DNA from: Aralia elata
Taxonomy: Eukaryota > Streptophyta > Magnoliopsida > Apiales > Araliaceae
Assembly (NCBI GenBank): GCA_034770075.1
Contig: CM068379.1
Coordinates: forward strand, 26,349,506 to 26,413,505
Reading direction: 5' to 3'
Length of the DNA stretch: 64,000 nucleotides
The stretch's first letter is position 1; each line of letters starts with the position of its first letter. This document shows positions 46,410 through 56,750 of this stretch, in pieces. The notes under the pieces are model-generated. The model was not told the DNA's origin. It worked only from the letters and a program-made list of their open reading frames with translations, and made no database searches. The position numbers and the translations under genes are program-made.

Positions 46410-47715
46410 ATCTCAGCCCTTCCCAGGGTTTGTTGTTTTTTGTCTTTTTTCTTTTTGTGGATATCAGCCCTTCCCAGGGGTGCTCACCATCTTTGTTGTG
46501 GTTCGCGTGGATCTCAGCCCTTCCCAGGGTTTGCTCACCACTCTGTCGCGGTTTGCTTGGATGCCTTCCCAGGTTTGCTCACCACTCTGTCGCGGTTTGC
46601 TTGGATCTCAGCCCTTCCCAGGGTTTGTTGTTTTTGTTTTTTTTTCTTTTTCTTTTTGTGGATACCAGCCCTTCCCAGGGTTGCTCACCATCTTGTTGTG
46701 GTTCGCGTGGATCTCAGCCCTTCCCAGGGTTTGTTGTTTTTTGTCTTTTTTCTTTTTGTGGATATCAGCCCTTCCCAGGGGTGCTCACCATCTTTGTGGT
46801 GGTTCGCGTGGATCTCAGCCCTTCCCAGGGTTTGTTGTTTTTTGTCTTTTTTCTTTTTGTGGATATCAGCCCTTCCCAGGGGTGCTCACCATCTTTGTTG
46901 TGGTTCGCATGGATCTCAGCCCTTCCCAGGGTTTGCTCACCACTCTATCGCGGTTTGCTTGGATGCCTTCCCAGGTTTGCTCACCACTCTGTCGCGGTTT
47001 GCTTGGATCTCAGCCCTTCCCAGGGTTTGTTGTTTTTGTCTTTTTTCTTTTTCTTTTTGTGGATACCAGCCCTTCCCAGGGTTTCTCACCATCTTGTTGT
47101 GGTTCGCGTGGATCTCAGCCCTTCCCAGGGTTTGTTGTTTTTTGTCTTTTTTCTTTTTGTGGATATCAGCCCTTCCCAGGGGTGCTCACCATCTTTGTTG
47201 TGGTTCGCGTGGATCTCAGCCCTTCCCAGGGTTTGTTGTTTTTTGTCTTTTTTCTTTTTGTGGATATCAGCCCTTCCCAGGGGTGCTCACCATCTTTGTT
47301 GTGGTTCGCGTGGATCTCAGCCCTTCCCAGGGTTTGTTGTTTTTTGTCTTTTTTCTTTTTGTGGATATCAGCCCTTCCCAGGGGTGCTCACCATCTTTGT
47401 TGTGGTTCGCGTGGATCTCAGCCCTTCCCAGGGTTTGCTCACCACTCTATCGCGGTTTGCTTGGATGCCTTCCCAGGTTTGCTCACCACTCTGTCGCGGT
47501 TTGCTTGGATCTCAGCCCTTCCCAGGGTTTGTTGTTTTTGTCTTTTTTCTTTTTCTTTTTGTGGATACCAGCCCTTCCCAGGGTTGCTCACCATCTTGTT
47601 GTGGTTCGCGTGGATCTCAGCCCTTCCCAGGGTTTGTTCACCACTTTGTTGTGGGTTGCTTGGATGCCTTCCCAGGTTTACTTCTTGTTTGGATACCAGC
47701 CCTTCCCAGGGTCAT
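46410..47715. repeat. Tandem array, 101-bp unit
   Basis: The unit contains GGATCTCAGCCCTTCCCAGG, then a T-rich stretch, then GGATATCAGCCCTTCCCAGG and GTGCTCACCATC. The 101-bp period is clear at 47110, 47211, 47312 and 47413. Shorter variants with GATGCCTTCCCAGG are interspersed. All three + frames are open for 430-471 codons because the unit lacks stops in any frame. This is not taken as coding. Confidence 0.95.
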
Positions 47716-48916
47716 TGATTGCTTTGATTTGAAATGGGATGTGTGATCGGCTTTTGTCCTGGATCTCCCACCAACATCGTCCACGTACTATGCCGCAAAA
47801 GCCATCACTCTGATCATTTGTGAGGTTGAAAGCGACATGCTTGTACTTTCTTGATGATTTTCATTTTGATCGTACCTGCATGCATGAAAAAGATGTTATG
47901 CATGATCTGGCAGATATGTTATGGACAGATGCATGTGCACAACATATGTTTTAGATAGAAATGACCCCCCGTTCAGTCAAATGATACGATTCGACCGTCG
48001 TCATTGTTTGCCAACATTTGATCGGATCACGTCTTGTCGTGAAGTGTATTTTCTAGACTTCAACATGGTTTGATATTCTGCCTGATCTTGGTCGTCTTCA
48101 TTTGAGGCAGTCTGTTTTGCTCTTTGTGATGATTGACAACTATGTTGGGCTCTTTGGCTTTTTGATCATTTCTGCTGGCCGATATGCTGTTATCCCGCAT
48201 TATATCATCCTTGTATATGCTCATGCATGTGGATCATTCGGATGTCGAGGCAGTGATAGTCAGGATTGGGGAGAGGCCCAATGCCGAAGAGTTCTGTGCA
48301 GCCTCAGTTTCCTTCCATTTCACGATTCTTAACTGCTCCAGCCTTGGCGCGTGTCGCTACCAAGAATTTCTATTGAAAACTCGCTATGTTGACCGTGCTG
48401 AGTTATCCACAGCTCTGCAAGATCCTGCATATCAGATGACTAACAAATGCCAAAACTTGAAAGCTTGGGCCGTTGGTGTTAGTTCAACACAAAGATATTA
48501 TAATCTCGACAAAAATGCAGTTAAAGCACATGAAATTGAATATCTTTTGATCGCACAATCTAGCAAGAGGTGAACCGTGAATGTACTAGATTGGAAGTTT
48601 TTTTTTTTTTTTTTTTTTTTTTTCGATCCTTCGTGAGTTGATGATTTTCTATTTAACGAGTTATGAAATCGTAAGAAAACCTTCAAGCATTCATGGTCAT
48701 TGTACGTGAGTAAGGTCAAATTTAAAAGAACTACCTTCCTTCGTCAAAGGTATTCTATCTCCATTCTCGACAACGTCCTTAGCAGGATTGACGTCATATG
48801 ACAAATACACTGTGCAATGCAGCATTCAGTAGGGGTTTTTGTTCCATGACCCATTGTTTAAGGCCGAGAGTTTTTCGCATTTATCTTTTCTCTTTATTAG
48901 TCCACTTCACTTGTCT
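47716..48916. other. Tat-3 internal region, nothing recognised
   Basis: No protein motif, RNA gene or repeat is recognised apart from a T-run at about 48599-48623. A 129-codon + strand frame (48184-48573) has no recognisable domain. Confidence 0.6.
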
Positions 48917-49405
48917 CGTTTTCTTAGGCTATTCAAAGTTACCCATTTAACGAGTTTTGGACCAATGACTCCCAAACCAGACGGTTTTGGGGCATTAGGT
49001 GTACAGACACCCCTTCGGATTTATTTACTCGAGTAACAAAGGCCACGGTTCGAGACAAGCTGGTGGTCTGCACCATTCATTCTTTGCTTGGGCTTGCGCA
49101 AGATTCGTTTTCTTAGGCTTGAGTTACCCATGTAGCGAGTGTTAGGCCGGTGACTCCCAAACCTGACGGCTTTAGGGCACCAGATGTAGAGACACCCCTT
49201 AGGCTTAATTACTCGAGTAGCCCATGTCACGATTCGAATCTGCTCGGGCCTCCTCTACTGTAATGCTCGTTTTCTTAGGCTCTGAGTTACCCATGTAGCG
49301 AGTGTTGGGCCAGCGACTCCCAAACCAGACGGCTTTAGGGCACCAGGTGTAGACACACCCCTTGGGCTTAATTACTCGAATAACCCAGGCCACGATTCGA
49401 GACAT
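48917..49405 (-). repeat. Three copies of the Athila/Tat shared UTR motif
   Basis: Copies begin at about 48917, 49106 and 49268 with CGTTTTCTTAGGCT and contain ACCCAT(G/T)TA.CGAG, GACTCCCAAACC and ACACCCCTT. Minus-strand frames in the last two read VIKPKGC.Y.WCPKAV.FGS...RYMGN. The first copy has stops in that frame. The related single copy lies in the Athila 3' UTR at 10316-10452. Confidence 0.75.
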
Positions 49406-50149
49406 TAGCTTGATAATCATTTATCATCTGACTTCTTGATATTAGCTTGATAATTATTGACTGTCTGACTACGTGTTAATTGCCCTCAACATCGTCATAG
49501 TTTTATACCCCACAACTGAAAGTTTATGCAAATGCAAAGTGAAGGCTGTCACATGAGGTCGATTCTGTCGCAAACGTTGCTTTGAATTAAGGCTTTGTAC
49601 TCGATCAAAAGGTTGAATAGCCTTCTTCGTCTAATCATACTCATAATTGTGCTCCACGGTTGCCTGTCAGGATTAATCCAACTCCTATCAAGCCAAATAA
49701 AATCCCCCTTTCACGCAGATCATCATATCCCGGGAAAACTATGCTTGACAAATGCCAGATGATCATACCGTTGAAGATTGAATTGACATGAGGTAGCATT
49801 CGATGATGATGGTGCATGCTGATGGGATTGTTGCATGGGTGCCAATTTGCACGTTATCATTTCCTGGGTAGTTGATAAATGCCCCAGTGTTAAGTTGCTT
49901 TTCTTGTGATCTCCCTCGTACTGGTTGCATCGGTATCTTGCTGGGCTGACAAAAGATCCAGTCCTTTGACTTGTTGAAAGGATTGGGGGATTTTTGATTT
50001 TTTTGATTTTTTGATTTTTGATTTTTTTTCTTTTTTTTTTTTTTTCTTTTTTTTTTCTTTTTTTTTTTTTTTTTTTTTTTCACAGGGTTGTTTCACAGAG
50101 TCAGAATTAACGGGCTGGGGAACGCCTTTCCGTCCATTCCTTGTAAGAT
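49406..50149. other. Tat-3 internal region with long A-tract (minus sense)
   Basis: Mostly featureless. A T-rich run of about 80 bp lies at 49990-50080, A-rich in the element sense, and begins just after the integrase remnant ends. Confidence 0.65.
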
Positions 50150-50460
50150 AAGGGCTCCCCCAGAGAGGATTTTTTTATCGTGACGGCTCCTTTTGATTTA
50201 GAGCGAAACCCCATAGCTTCGTCCTGGCAGGGCGCGATCCTTTTGAGGACTAAATCGTTCATTTTGAATTTCCGGGATCCTACCCTCCTGTCGTATGCCC
50301 GGGAGATGCGTAAGGGGCTGCCCCTGCAAATGTGCGAACTGAGGTTCAATAGGCAAACAGGGTGAGCGACAATAAATCCGTCCATCCCCGATGATTGGCG
50401 GACATTCTTCCCATGATCGTCTTTGCGTTTTATTTGCAGCCCCCACTGCCCCATTCATTT
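50150..50460 (-). pseudogene. Tat-3 integrase remnant, C-terminal part
   Basis: Frames on the minus strand read NGAVGAANKT, then after a shift a stretch with SANHRGWTDLLSLTLFAY followed by a stop and TSVRT, and then AYDRRVGSRKFKMNDLVLKRI. These match the end of Tat/Ogre integrase (NGAVEAANKN, AYRTS, AYDKKV...GDLVLK). Several frameshifts and stops make it non-functional. Confidence 0.75.
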
Positions 50461-50536
50461 TGGGCCGGTAAATGACTGAATCAAAATGTTTGATCTTGAA
50501 TTTGTCATATATCTCCTCCTTAAGGGTATCGTTCAG

Positions 50537-50811
50537 ATTTCTTTAGTCGATGCGGCCCTTACTTCTCCTCCAGGCTGTGATACTAGGATTCTGTCGGAAA
50601 GCCATTCAGGGTAAATAGACACCGTGATGATTCCTGCTTTAAACCGCTTGACAATCTCGTCCTTTATTTTCAACCTCCAAATCAGGTTTCCACGTTCTCA
50701 ACTTTTTCTTAATTGGTCGGAACCCTCCTTGATGGGCAGTCGATGTCCCAATCCAATCACGTCGCCACGGGACCAAGCGAACATATCTCCATACAGGCTC
50801 AACAACTCGAC
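50537..50811 (-). pseudogene. Tat-3 RT N-terminal remnant
   Basis: The minus strand reads VELLSLYGDMFAWSRGDVIG, HRLPIKEGS, then LKIKDEIVKRFKAGII and YPEWLSD. This is the start of the Tat/Ogre RT region (FAWS, IKEEI..AGFI, YP.WLAN). The polymerase core with the catalytic Asp residues is missing; integrase C-terminal sequence follows within about 80 bp. Confidence 0.7.
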
Positions 50812-50923
50812 TATTTTTTCTCTTCCTTTTTTTGTCTTTTCTTTTTTTTTTATTCTTTTTTTTTTTTTTTTTTTTGTGTTCGAATTTGCCCCTACTCCGG
50901 GTTCTTTGTGATCGTTAGGGGCT

Positions 50924-51142
50924 CTAACGTTTGATGGCGATGGTTTGGTCTAAACTGGGTTTGGGTTTACCCTCGACCCATCCTTTGATCTCGCCAGGCG
51001 TATTGTCGATATCTGTCTCGTCCTGCTCAATCCCCATCAGATCGACATCTAGCTCTATACCAAAATCGTGATCCTCCTTCAAATTTGGCCCATTGCTTGT
51101 CAGGCTATAATGCCTCAAATCGGGGTACCTGACATAAAACAA
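50924..51142 (-). pseudogene. Tat-3 protease-RT linker remnant
   Basis: This short frame contains DIDNTPGEIKGW and KPKPSLDQ, like the acidic linker before RT in Tat polyproteins. It is separated from the RT remnant by an A-tract preceded by the phrase at 50882-50918 that is repeated at 51934. Confidence 0.5.
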
Positions 51143-51289
51143 AAATGCTTGTCATATATATAAAACATTTCAACACATGATCTTCTTTTTGGATAACATG
51201 ACAAAATGACATGAGCGTGCATGGATTTGAAATAAAACTTAAAATTTTAAAACCCATTGATCTTCTACTGGCCGGGATTCACTGCCATA

Positions 51290-51560
51290 CTCCGGGATTT
51301 ACCCCCTCCTGGATATCACCTGCTGCACGGTCCAACTGGCCACGGTGATGTCAAGCAATGGAGCTCATTAGGAGGTGCATGGATCGCATTGGCATGGACC
51401 TGGCATTGATGGCATTTCCTGACATGCGTATCGCAGACAGTTTTCATGGTTAGCCAGTAGTGACCCGTTCACATGATTTTCTTTGCCGAAAATGTTCTGC
51501 TCATATGGGCTCCGCACACATCGCCATGTACTTCGTTCAGTTGTATGTGGCCTCTTTGGC
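51290..51560 (-). pseudogene. Tat-3 integrase zinc-binding domain remnant
   Basis: The minus strand reads NEVHGDVCGAHMSRTFSAKK, then a stop, TGHYWLTM, HVRKCHQCQVHA and APPNELHCLTSPWP. This has the HHCC zinc ligands and the downstream ELH.LTSPWP motif of Tat integrase. It lies upstream (minus strand) of the RT remnant, the reverse of normal order. Confidence 0.78.
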
Positions 51561-51660
51561 TTCCAGATATCTCAGCAGTCCCGTAGCTAGGTCCCAATTA
51601 TGCCCTTTGGTGCTGTACCCATGGCCTGCCGGATGACCAATTCGAGTATCTAACTACTAT

Positions 51661-51765
51661 CATTTTTCATTCCCAGGGCTAATCTCAGTCCTAGGATGAA
51701 TCCCTCGTATTCGGCCGTATTGTTGGAGTGGCAGAACTGTAATTTCAGGGCCACCGGCCTCTGCC
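51661..51765 (-). pseudogene. Tat-3 RNase H remnant
   Basis: The minus strand reads LKLQFCHSNNTAEYEGFILG followed by LRLALGMKND, matching the NNEAEYEALI.GL motif of Tat-type RNase H. It precedes the integrase zinc domain, which is the normal local order. Confidence 0.7.
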
Positions 51766-52651
51766 ATTTGGATGGATGGAGTATGGACTTTACGGCTTCT
51801 TAGTACTGTGCCAGTTACAAGTTGGCAGATGCATGTCAACACTGATGCATGATTATTATTTTTTCTTTTTCTTTTTATTCTTTTTCTTTTCCTTTTTCCC
51901 CTCTTTTTTTTTTTTTTTTTTTTTTTTTGTGGTCGAATATGCCCCTACTCCGGGTTCTTTGTGATCGTTATGCCACGCTTTCACGGTTCTCCTAATCTTA
52001 TCCTGCAAAACAAGGTCAGTGTTTGATGACAGGATAGTATTTAGAAGTTTTAGAAAAACCTTGGTACGTGGTATCGATTGCCTTCCTGCAAAATCATGTC
52101 AGTATTCTCTTTATATGTGCAGGTGATGTAATCACATGATACAGGACATATTTATTACGATGATGCCGGTATGACAGTTGTATGCAATTTACATGACATT
52201 TATTTATTCGACTGAATGATAAAAGGGCATGAAGAAGCTTCCCTTTCGTTAGGTTTATCAGAGGCTGACCTACCCTAGGGTTACTCTCGCGGGCTTTTCG
52301 GCATGAAGGTCCCCAAATCTTCGCAATCTACTCGTCTGAATCCTTTCGATTGGAGCGGATTTGGGTGGTGCGTTTCCTGAGCCATCTCCGGGGAGCAGCC
52401 CCTTCGAGTCCAGTAATAAGCAACCGACAGGTTCGCCTCAGGAGGAGGTACTCTCTCAACATACATTCACATTCATCGTCCTCACCGTATGCACATGATT
52501 ACTTTAAAGCAAAGTCATTCCATTCAACCATTCATTCATTGGTAAAACACATTCACACAACAACAGGTCAAAATATCACACGCACACACATTCATGAATT
52601 TTAAAGGATAGGATAGCATCAAGATTTGAACGCGGCTTAAGCCCTCTAAAT
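51766..52651 (-). other. Tat-3 leader region
   Basis: Non-coding DNA after the primer site, with a T-rich run (51847-51928, A-rich in sense) and a block at 52262-52460 conserved with Tat-5. No gag is present. Confidence 0.65.
52262..52460 (-). other. Leader block conserved between Tat-3 and Tat-5
   Basis: The minus strand matches 60857-61042. Both end in the same 14 codons, CEDLGTFMPKSPRE and stop, with two differences there that are both synonymous. Upstream, indels shift the frame between the elements, so an RNA-level function is as likely as a peptide. Confidence 0.7.
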
Positions 52652-52669
52652 TCCCCAGCAGAGTCGCCA
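52652..52669 (-). other. Tat-3 primer-binding site (Arg tRNA)
   Basis: The minus strand reads TGGCGACTCTGCTGGGGA, complementary to the 3' end of plant tRNA-Arg (CCCCAGC.GAGTCGCCA), two bases from the 5' LTR. It is typical of Ogre/Tat elements. Confidence 0.9.
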
Positions 52670-52671
52670 GC

Positions 52672-54681
52672 TGTCGACGCCGGTTTTATCCGCTTATGCG
52701 ATATTTGGTCTTTTCCAATTTTAGCCTTTTGATTAGATGATTTTTTGGAAAAGGTCGGCTTGAATGTCGACGGGGTTTTGAAGTATCGTTTTTTATGATG
52801 AGCCAATTAATCAGAGTCGCCAGTTGGTATATTTGAAATGGATGTACCAACTCATCCGAATTTTCGTTTTTTATAAATCGCTGGCTCATATGTGACTCCG
52901 AATTAATTGGTCTGCGAATCGAGATTCATAGAGTTCGGGGGCTTGCTTAAGTGAGGGGAAGGTGTTAGGCACCCCCCGACTTCCGTGAAACACGGTTACC
53001 ACAATCTCGATGCTTTCCTATCCTTTAATTCTTGAACGTGTGTGTATGTGCGCGTGTGTGTGTGTGTGTGCCTATGTGAATGTTGTGGTGAGTTTGCATG
53101 AAAGAATCATTTGGATTTTTAGGGAAAGTCGTGCTTTAATTTGAGAATGCTTCGGAATGTCTTCTCGGTATACACGAGAAAGCTTTATGAGAAAGGTTTG
53201 ATTTTGATTGTCAAAAACTATGAGATTTTCGTTAGGTGTCGTTTTGGCAAAACAGGAGTTTTAAACCTTTGTCAAAATAGGAATCGAGATCTATACGTTG
53301 CTTTCGTAAATACCATGATGGGCAACTTCTAGGATCTCTTTCACCCTATGCACCAAGGTTTAGTAAAACATTACTTATTTTATAAAACCATTTTGGTGAT
53401 GTTTGAAAGCGATTTTTCTTTAGCCTTCTCGTTAAATAGGAATCGACATTCATTAGCATTCCCAAATTTTAAGCCTCGTGATGCTAATAGCCTAGTTTGA
53501 TTGATTTTATGAAGATCTTTATTGTTTTGGCTTTGAAGATCCTTTGCCTCATAAATCAAATCAAGCATTAAAATGCGTTGGGGTCATTCATGGGCATGTA
53601 AGCCATCAAAAGAACCCCAAACGCCACAAGCATAGATTTCACTATCTCGGGGCCTTAAACCCGATTTTCGACTTGGTATCGTTTTAAGGCCCGACGATTA
53701 CATATTTACAATCAAGGATAATCGATCCTATTACATGCATCAAAATTGTCCCTCATCGGATTTGGACCAAGGGGTCGCATCCTAGGCTCACAACCAAAAT
53801 CGCTACATCAATATAACGAGCTAAAAAATTTATCAAATGGATATCATCGGGTCATTAGGAAGAATGTCGTTCCAATTGGAACCCTCCCTAATAGTCCTCA
53901 ATCCATAGATCCACAACAATATACAAGAAAAACTACATTTAATTTAACCAAACAATATGATATAAATTGCTAGAACAAAGGGAATTTTCACCTTGCAAAT
54001 GATCTCAAATGGATGTGAACTTGTGTATTTGACTAAGATAAGGAGTATATTTGGTACAATCAAAATCAAAGAATATAAATCCTCTCTTTTTTTCATCTCT
54101 TTTCTTCCTATTTGATTGCAAAATTTGCTCCTTTTTCTCTCTATTTTCGTGTTCTTGCTGCTGCAGAATTCTTCTTCCTTCAAATTCTTCCAACCTCCTG
54201 TATGCTGCCCGAAGCTGGGCTTAAATAGGCTGGCCAAAGCCAGCCGCAGATCTATCTGCGGCTGGCCGCAGATGGATCTGCGGCTGGCCAGCTGGCACGC
54301 CTCCCATCGCACTCAGCTGGTAGTGCTGATTTCCTGGTTTCCGTGCTGGCGCACCCACTTGGCCGCAGATCTATCCGCGGCTGGCGGGCTTGACTTTCTC
54401 GATTTTCGTGCCACGCCTCGATTTTCGTGCCGCAACGTCGGTTTTCGCTGATAGGCTCGTATTCTGCAGTCCGGGAATTTCCGGGAGACGTGCCACCTCA
54501 TTCGGAAATGCCTGCCTCGGACGGCTTTATTGTCACGTAAACTTGGTTTGCCCAAAACATTGCGGCGGTGCCGGGCGCTCGCCCTTGTGCCCGCTCCTTT
54601 GCTCCCGCAAGCCGGTTCAATTGACGATTTCGCCCTCCTGTCATGGTTAGTAGAAGGAAACGCAAAATTTGGGTGTCTACA
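52672..54681 (-). repeat. Tat-3 5' LTR
   Basis: This 2010-bp copy is nearly identical to 42548-44554. I noticed about five differences, some in microsatellites, implying a recent insertion. Segments such as GTCGGGGGGTGCCTAACAC (minus strand) also occur in the Tat-5 LTR near 60354. Confidence 0.95.
54228..54385. repeat. Palindrome cluster in Tat-3 5' LTR
   Basis: This is the second copy of the 44101-44258 cluster. On the minus strand it lies about 300-450 nt from the LTR start. Confidence 0.9.
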
Positions 54682-54686
54682 TTTCA

Positions 54687-54920
54687 GATTCTGCTTACCG
54701 GCGCAGCTGCGCCCAGAATGAACTGGGCAACAGCGCAGCTGCTCTGCTCCCCAGAAAAACCGACTCTGGGTTTCGGCGCAGCTGCGCTCCAGAATGAACT
54801 GGAGGCGGCGCAGCTGCGCCGCTTCGCTGATTCAGAAAAATTTTTCTGCCCAAAAATTTCGATCCAATCGCATATCAAACATACATGGAATCATCAAAAT
54901 CGATAATTAGCACAAGATTA
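54687..54920 (-). other. Copia-B leader, primer-proximal part with GC palindromes
   Basis: The leader resumes after Tat-3. At 54700-54822 it holds GCGCAGCTGCGC three times and a shortened copy GCGCAGCTGC, with spacers like TCCAGAATGAACTGGAGGCG. The scaffold aligns with Copia-D 25810-25930, where the palindrome core is GGCC instead of AGCT. Confidence 0.9.
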
Positions 54921-54933
54921 GGCTCTGATACCA
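54921..54933 (-). other. Copia-B primer-binding site (initiator Met tRNA)
   Basis: The minus strand reads TGGTATCAGAGCC, a perfect match to the tRNA-iMet consensus, one base from the 5' LTR. Confidence 0.95.
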
Positions 54934-54934
54934 T

Positions 54935-56750
54935 TGTTAGGTTTGTATATAGCGCGCACATGCAATTAAATTACATAAATAGTGCGGAAGCGCGATAAAA
55001 TCAGATTTTAAAATTTTATACAAACCATCACCAAGATCAATCCTTGTGCTCAATTAACGATATAAACGAAAGATAAAGACAATAAGAATTATACCCTCGT
55101 AGAACAAAGCTTCCTCGGGTACAAGTTCAACTCCTAGTCCTTCGTGTTCTCCTCGAATGCTACGGTGTGATTCCTTCCTTTGATCAACGTTAGCCACCCA
55201 AGTGTTTGGCCTCTAGAGGTGATCCACCAAGGAAGAACAAGTATTCAAGAAGTTGGGTATTTGGCAAAACCCTAGTTTCTATCTCTATAGAAATTGCTCT
55301 CCACAATCTAATGCAAGAGTGTGTAACCCTAATCTATGATAAGACCCCTCTTATTTATAGATGTAGGAATAACCCTACCCTAAACTATTTAGGATTAGGG
55401 TTTGTATTATAAGTAAACTCCTTTAATTAATAATGCTCCTAATCCAATTAGGAATCCATGGGAGAGTACTTCTATTAATTAATTCCCAATCCCTATTAGG
55501 AATTAAATAATAGTAAAAGTAATAATAATAATAAGACTCATCTTATTAATTTATATTTAATATTTCCAAAATATTATATAATAAATATTAAGCTATTTAA
55601 TTTATTCTATCTCCATAGATTAAATTAAATACACTTAACTTATTATTACAATTATGCCATTTACTTCTTAAATAAATGTTTTCCTTTTTGCGGTGTGACC
55701 CTTTAGGTTCTCCATATTAAACCGGTTGTGAATAAATCAATTAGAACAATTCTAATCTTATTTAAATAAATAAATTAAACTATTTAATTCATTTAAATAA
55801 ATAATATTTATTCTACAATAAGGGTAAGCCCCCTTAGCGATCAACGACTTTCCAGATAATATAGATTTCAACATTAATCACAAAAGAACCTTTGAGTAGA
55901 TAGTTACCGTACAATTCAATCCTTCTACCATACAATGTCCCAATTAAATATAAGACATGGATTTACTGTCAAGTCTTATTTTATTTAATTATATGTATTT
56001 CAATTCCCAAATGCATAACTCTAATTAATGCAAATTAGAAACTCCTTTCTAATTTCATTCTGCCTTGGCCAAGGACTACTGAGTTATCATTTATCGAATC
56101 ACATAGGACATTCACATCTTTTACTAGACGAGGTAGATTCTTTGTTGATCATTCACCTATCTCCATGTATAACTAATTATACCCAATCATACCCTTTGAT
56201 ATACCCACAAGGTCTTAAGGGACATGTCAAAGTATAACTCATCATACACAAGATACTATGATGATCTCAAGTCCAAGGATCACTTGTACAACTATCACTA
56301 TAGGAATTCCTATTGACAGGCGAGTAAAACTCCATTAGGTATTCCTTAGCGAGCCACGTTCAGTGAACTTATTCTCCAATAAGCACCTACATACTTGCTT
56401 TAGTGTCTCCACACAAATGATTATGAGATCAATCATCCTCTTCGTAAGAGCAAGCAACGTATGTACTAATCTATCCGGATTCACTAATCCCCAATTTAGT
56501 AATCCAACGATTAGGAACAATTTTAGTTTGTGAGCTATCTTGAATTTAGATCTCATTAGCATGATCACCATCATGATTCTAAAAGCATTGCTCAAAACTA
56601 TGGGTTTATCACATTTAATATAACAGCACTATGTAGATAATATAAAATGCCTTTTAAGAAAATTAATTCTTTTATTAATAAATGAATAAGATTATAAAGT
56701 ATATGCTACATCATATTAAATATGATTGGCTTGTGTGCATACTACTTTCA
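54935..56750 (-). repeat. Copia-B 5' LTR
   Basis: TGTTAGGTTTGTATATAGCG...CTACTTTCA, 1816 bp, followed by the duplicated GACTA. It differs from 35348-37166 at roughly 1% of sites by eye. Confidence 0.95.

Larger units (their letters stand above)
42548..54681 (-). mobile_element. Tat-3: defective Ogre/Tat-like gypsy element with satellite arrays
   Basis: This 12,134-bp element has target duplication TTTCA at 42543-42547 and 54682-54686. LTRs of 2007 and 2010 bp differ at only a handful of sites. The minus-strand primer site matches the Arg tRNA, as in Ogre/Tat elements. Inside there is no complete gag or pol, only short decayed RT, RNase H and integrase pieces in abnormal order, two tandem arrays next to the 3' LTR, and a conserved leader block. 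It must have been mobilised in trans recently. The order on the minus strand is 5' LTR (54681-52672), leader, pol scraps, UTR motif copies, arrays, polypurine tract, 3' LTR. Confidence 0.92.
35348..56750 (-). mobile_element. Copia-B: Ty1/copia element, nearly intact, split by Tat-3
   Basis: Target duplications GACTA lie at 35343-35347 and 56751-56755. LTRs at 35348-37166 and 54935-56750 are about 99% alike by eye. Minus-strand order: 5' LTR, perfect iMet primer site, leader (interrupted at 42548-54681 by Tat-3), gag-pol, purine tract, 3' LTR. Without Tat-3 it is about 9.3 kb. It is the best-preserved copia here, with one frameshift and one stop in pol. Confidence 0.95.

Noticed and set aside
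46331..47746. Three overlapping + strand frames of 430-471 codons
   Set aside because: They are three readings of one 101-bp tandem repeat lacking stops; no domain, no start context and antisense to the element.
48184..48573. 129-codon + strand frame in Tat-3
   Set aside because: No recognisable domain, antisense to the element and in a degenerate UTR region; chance is likely.
49763..50096. Lys-rich minus-strand frames of 68-106 codons
   Set aside because: The Lys runs are translation of the A-tract; no conserved sequence follows.
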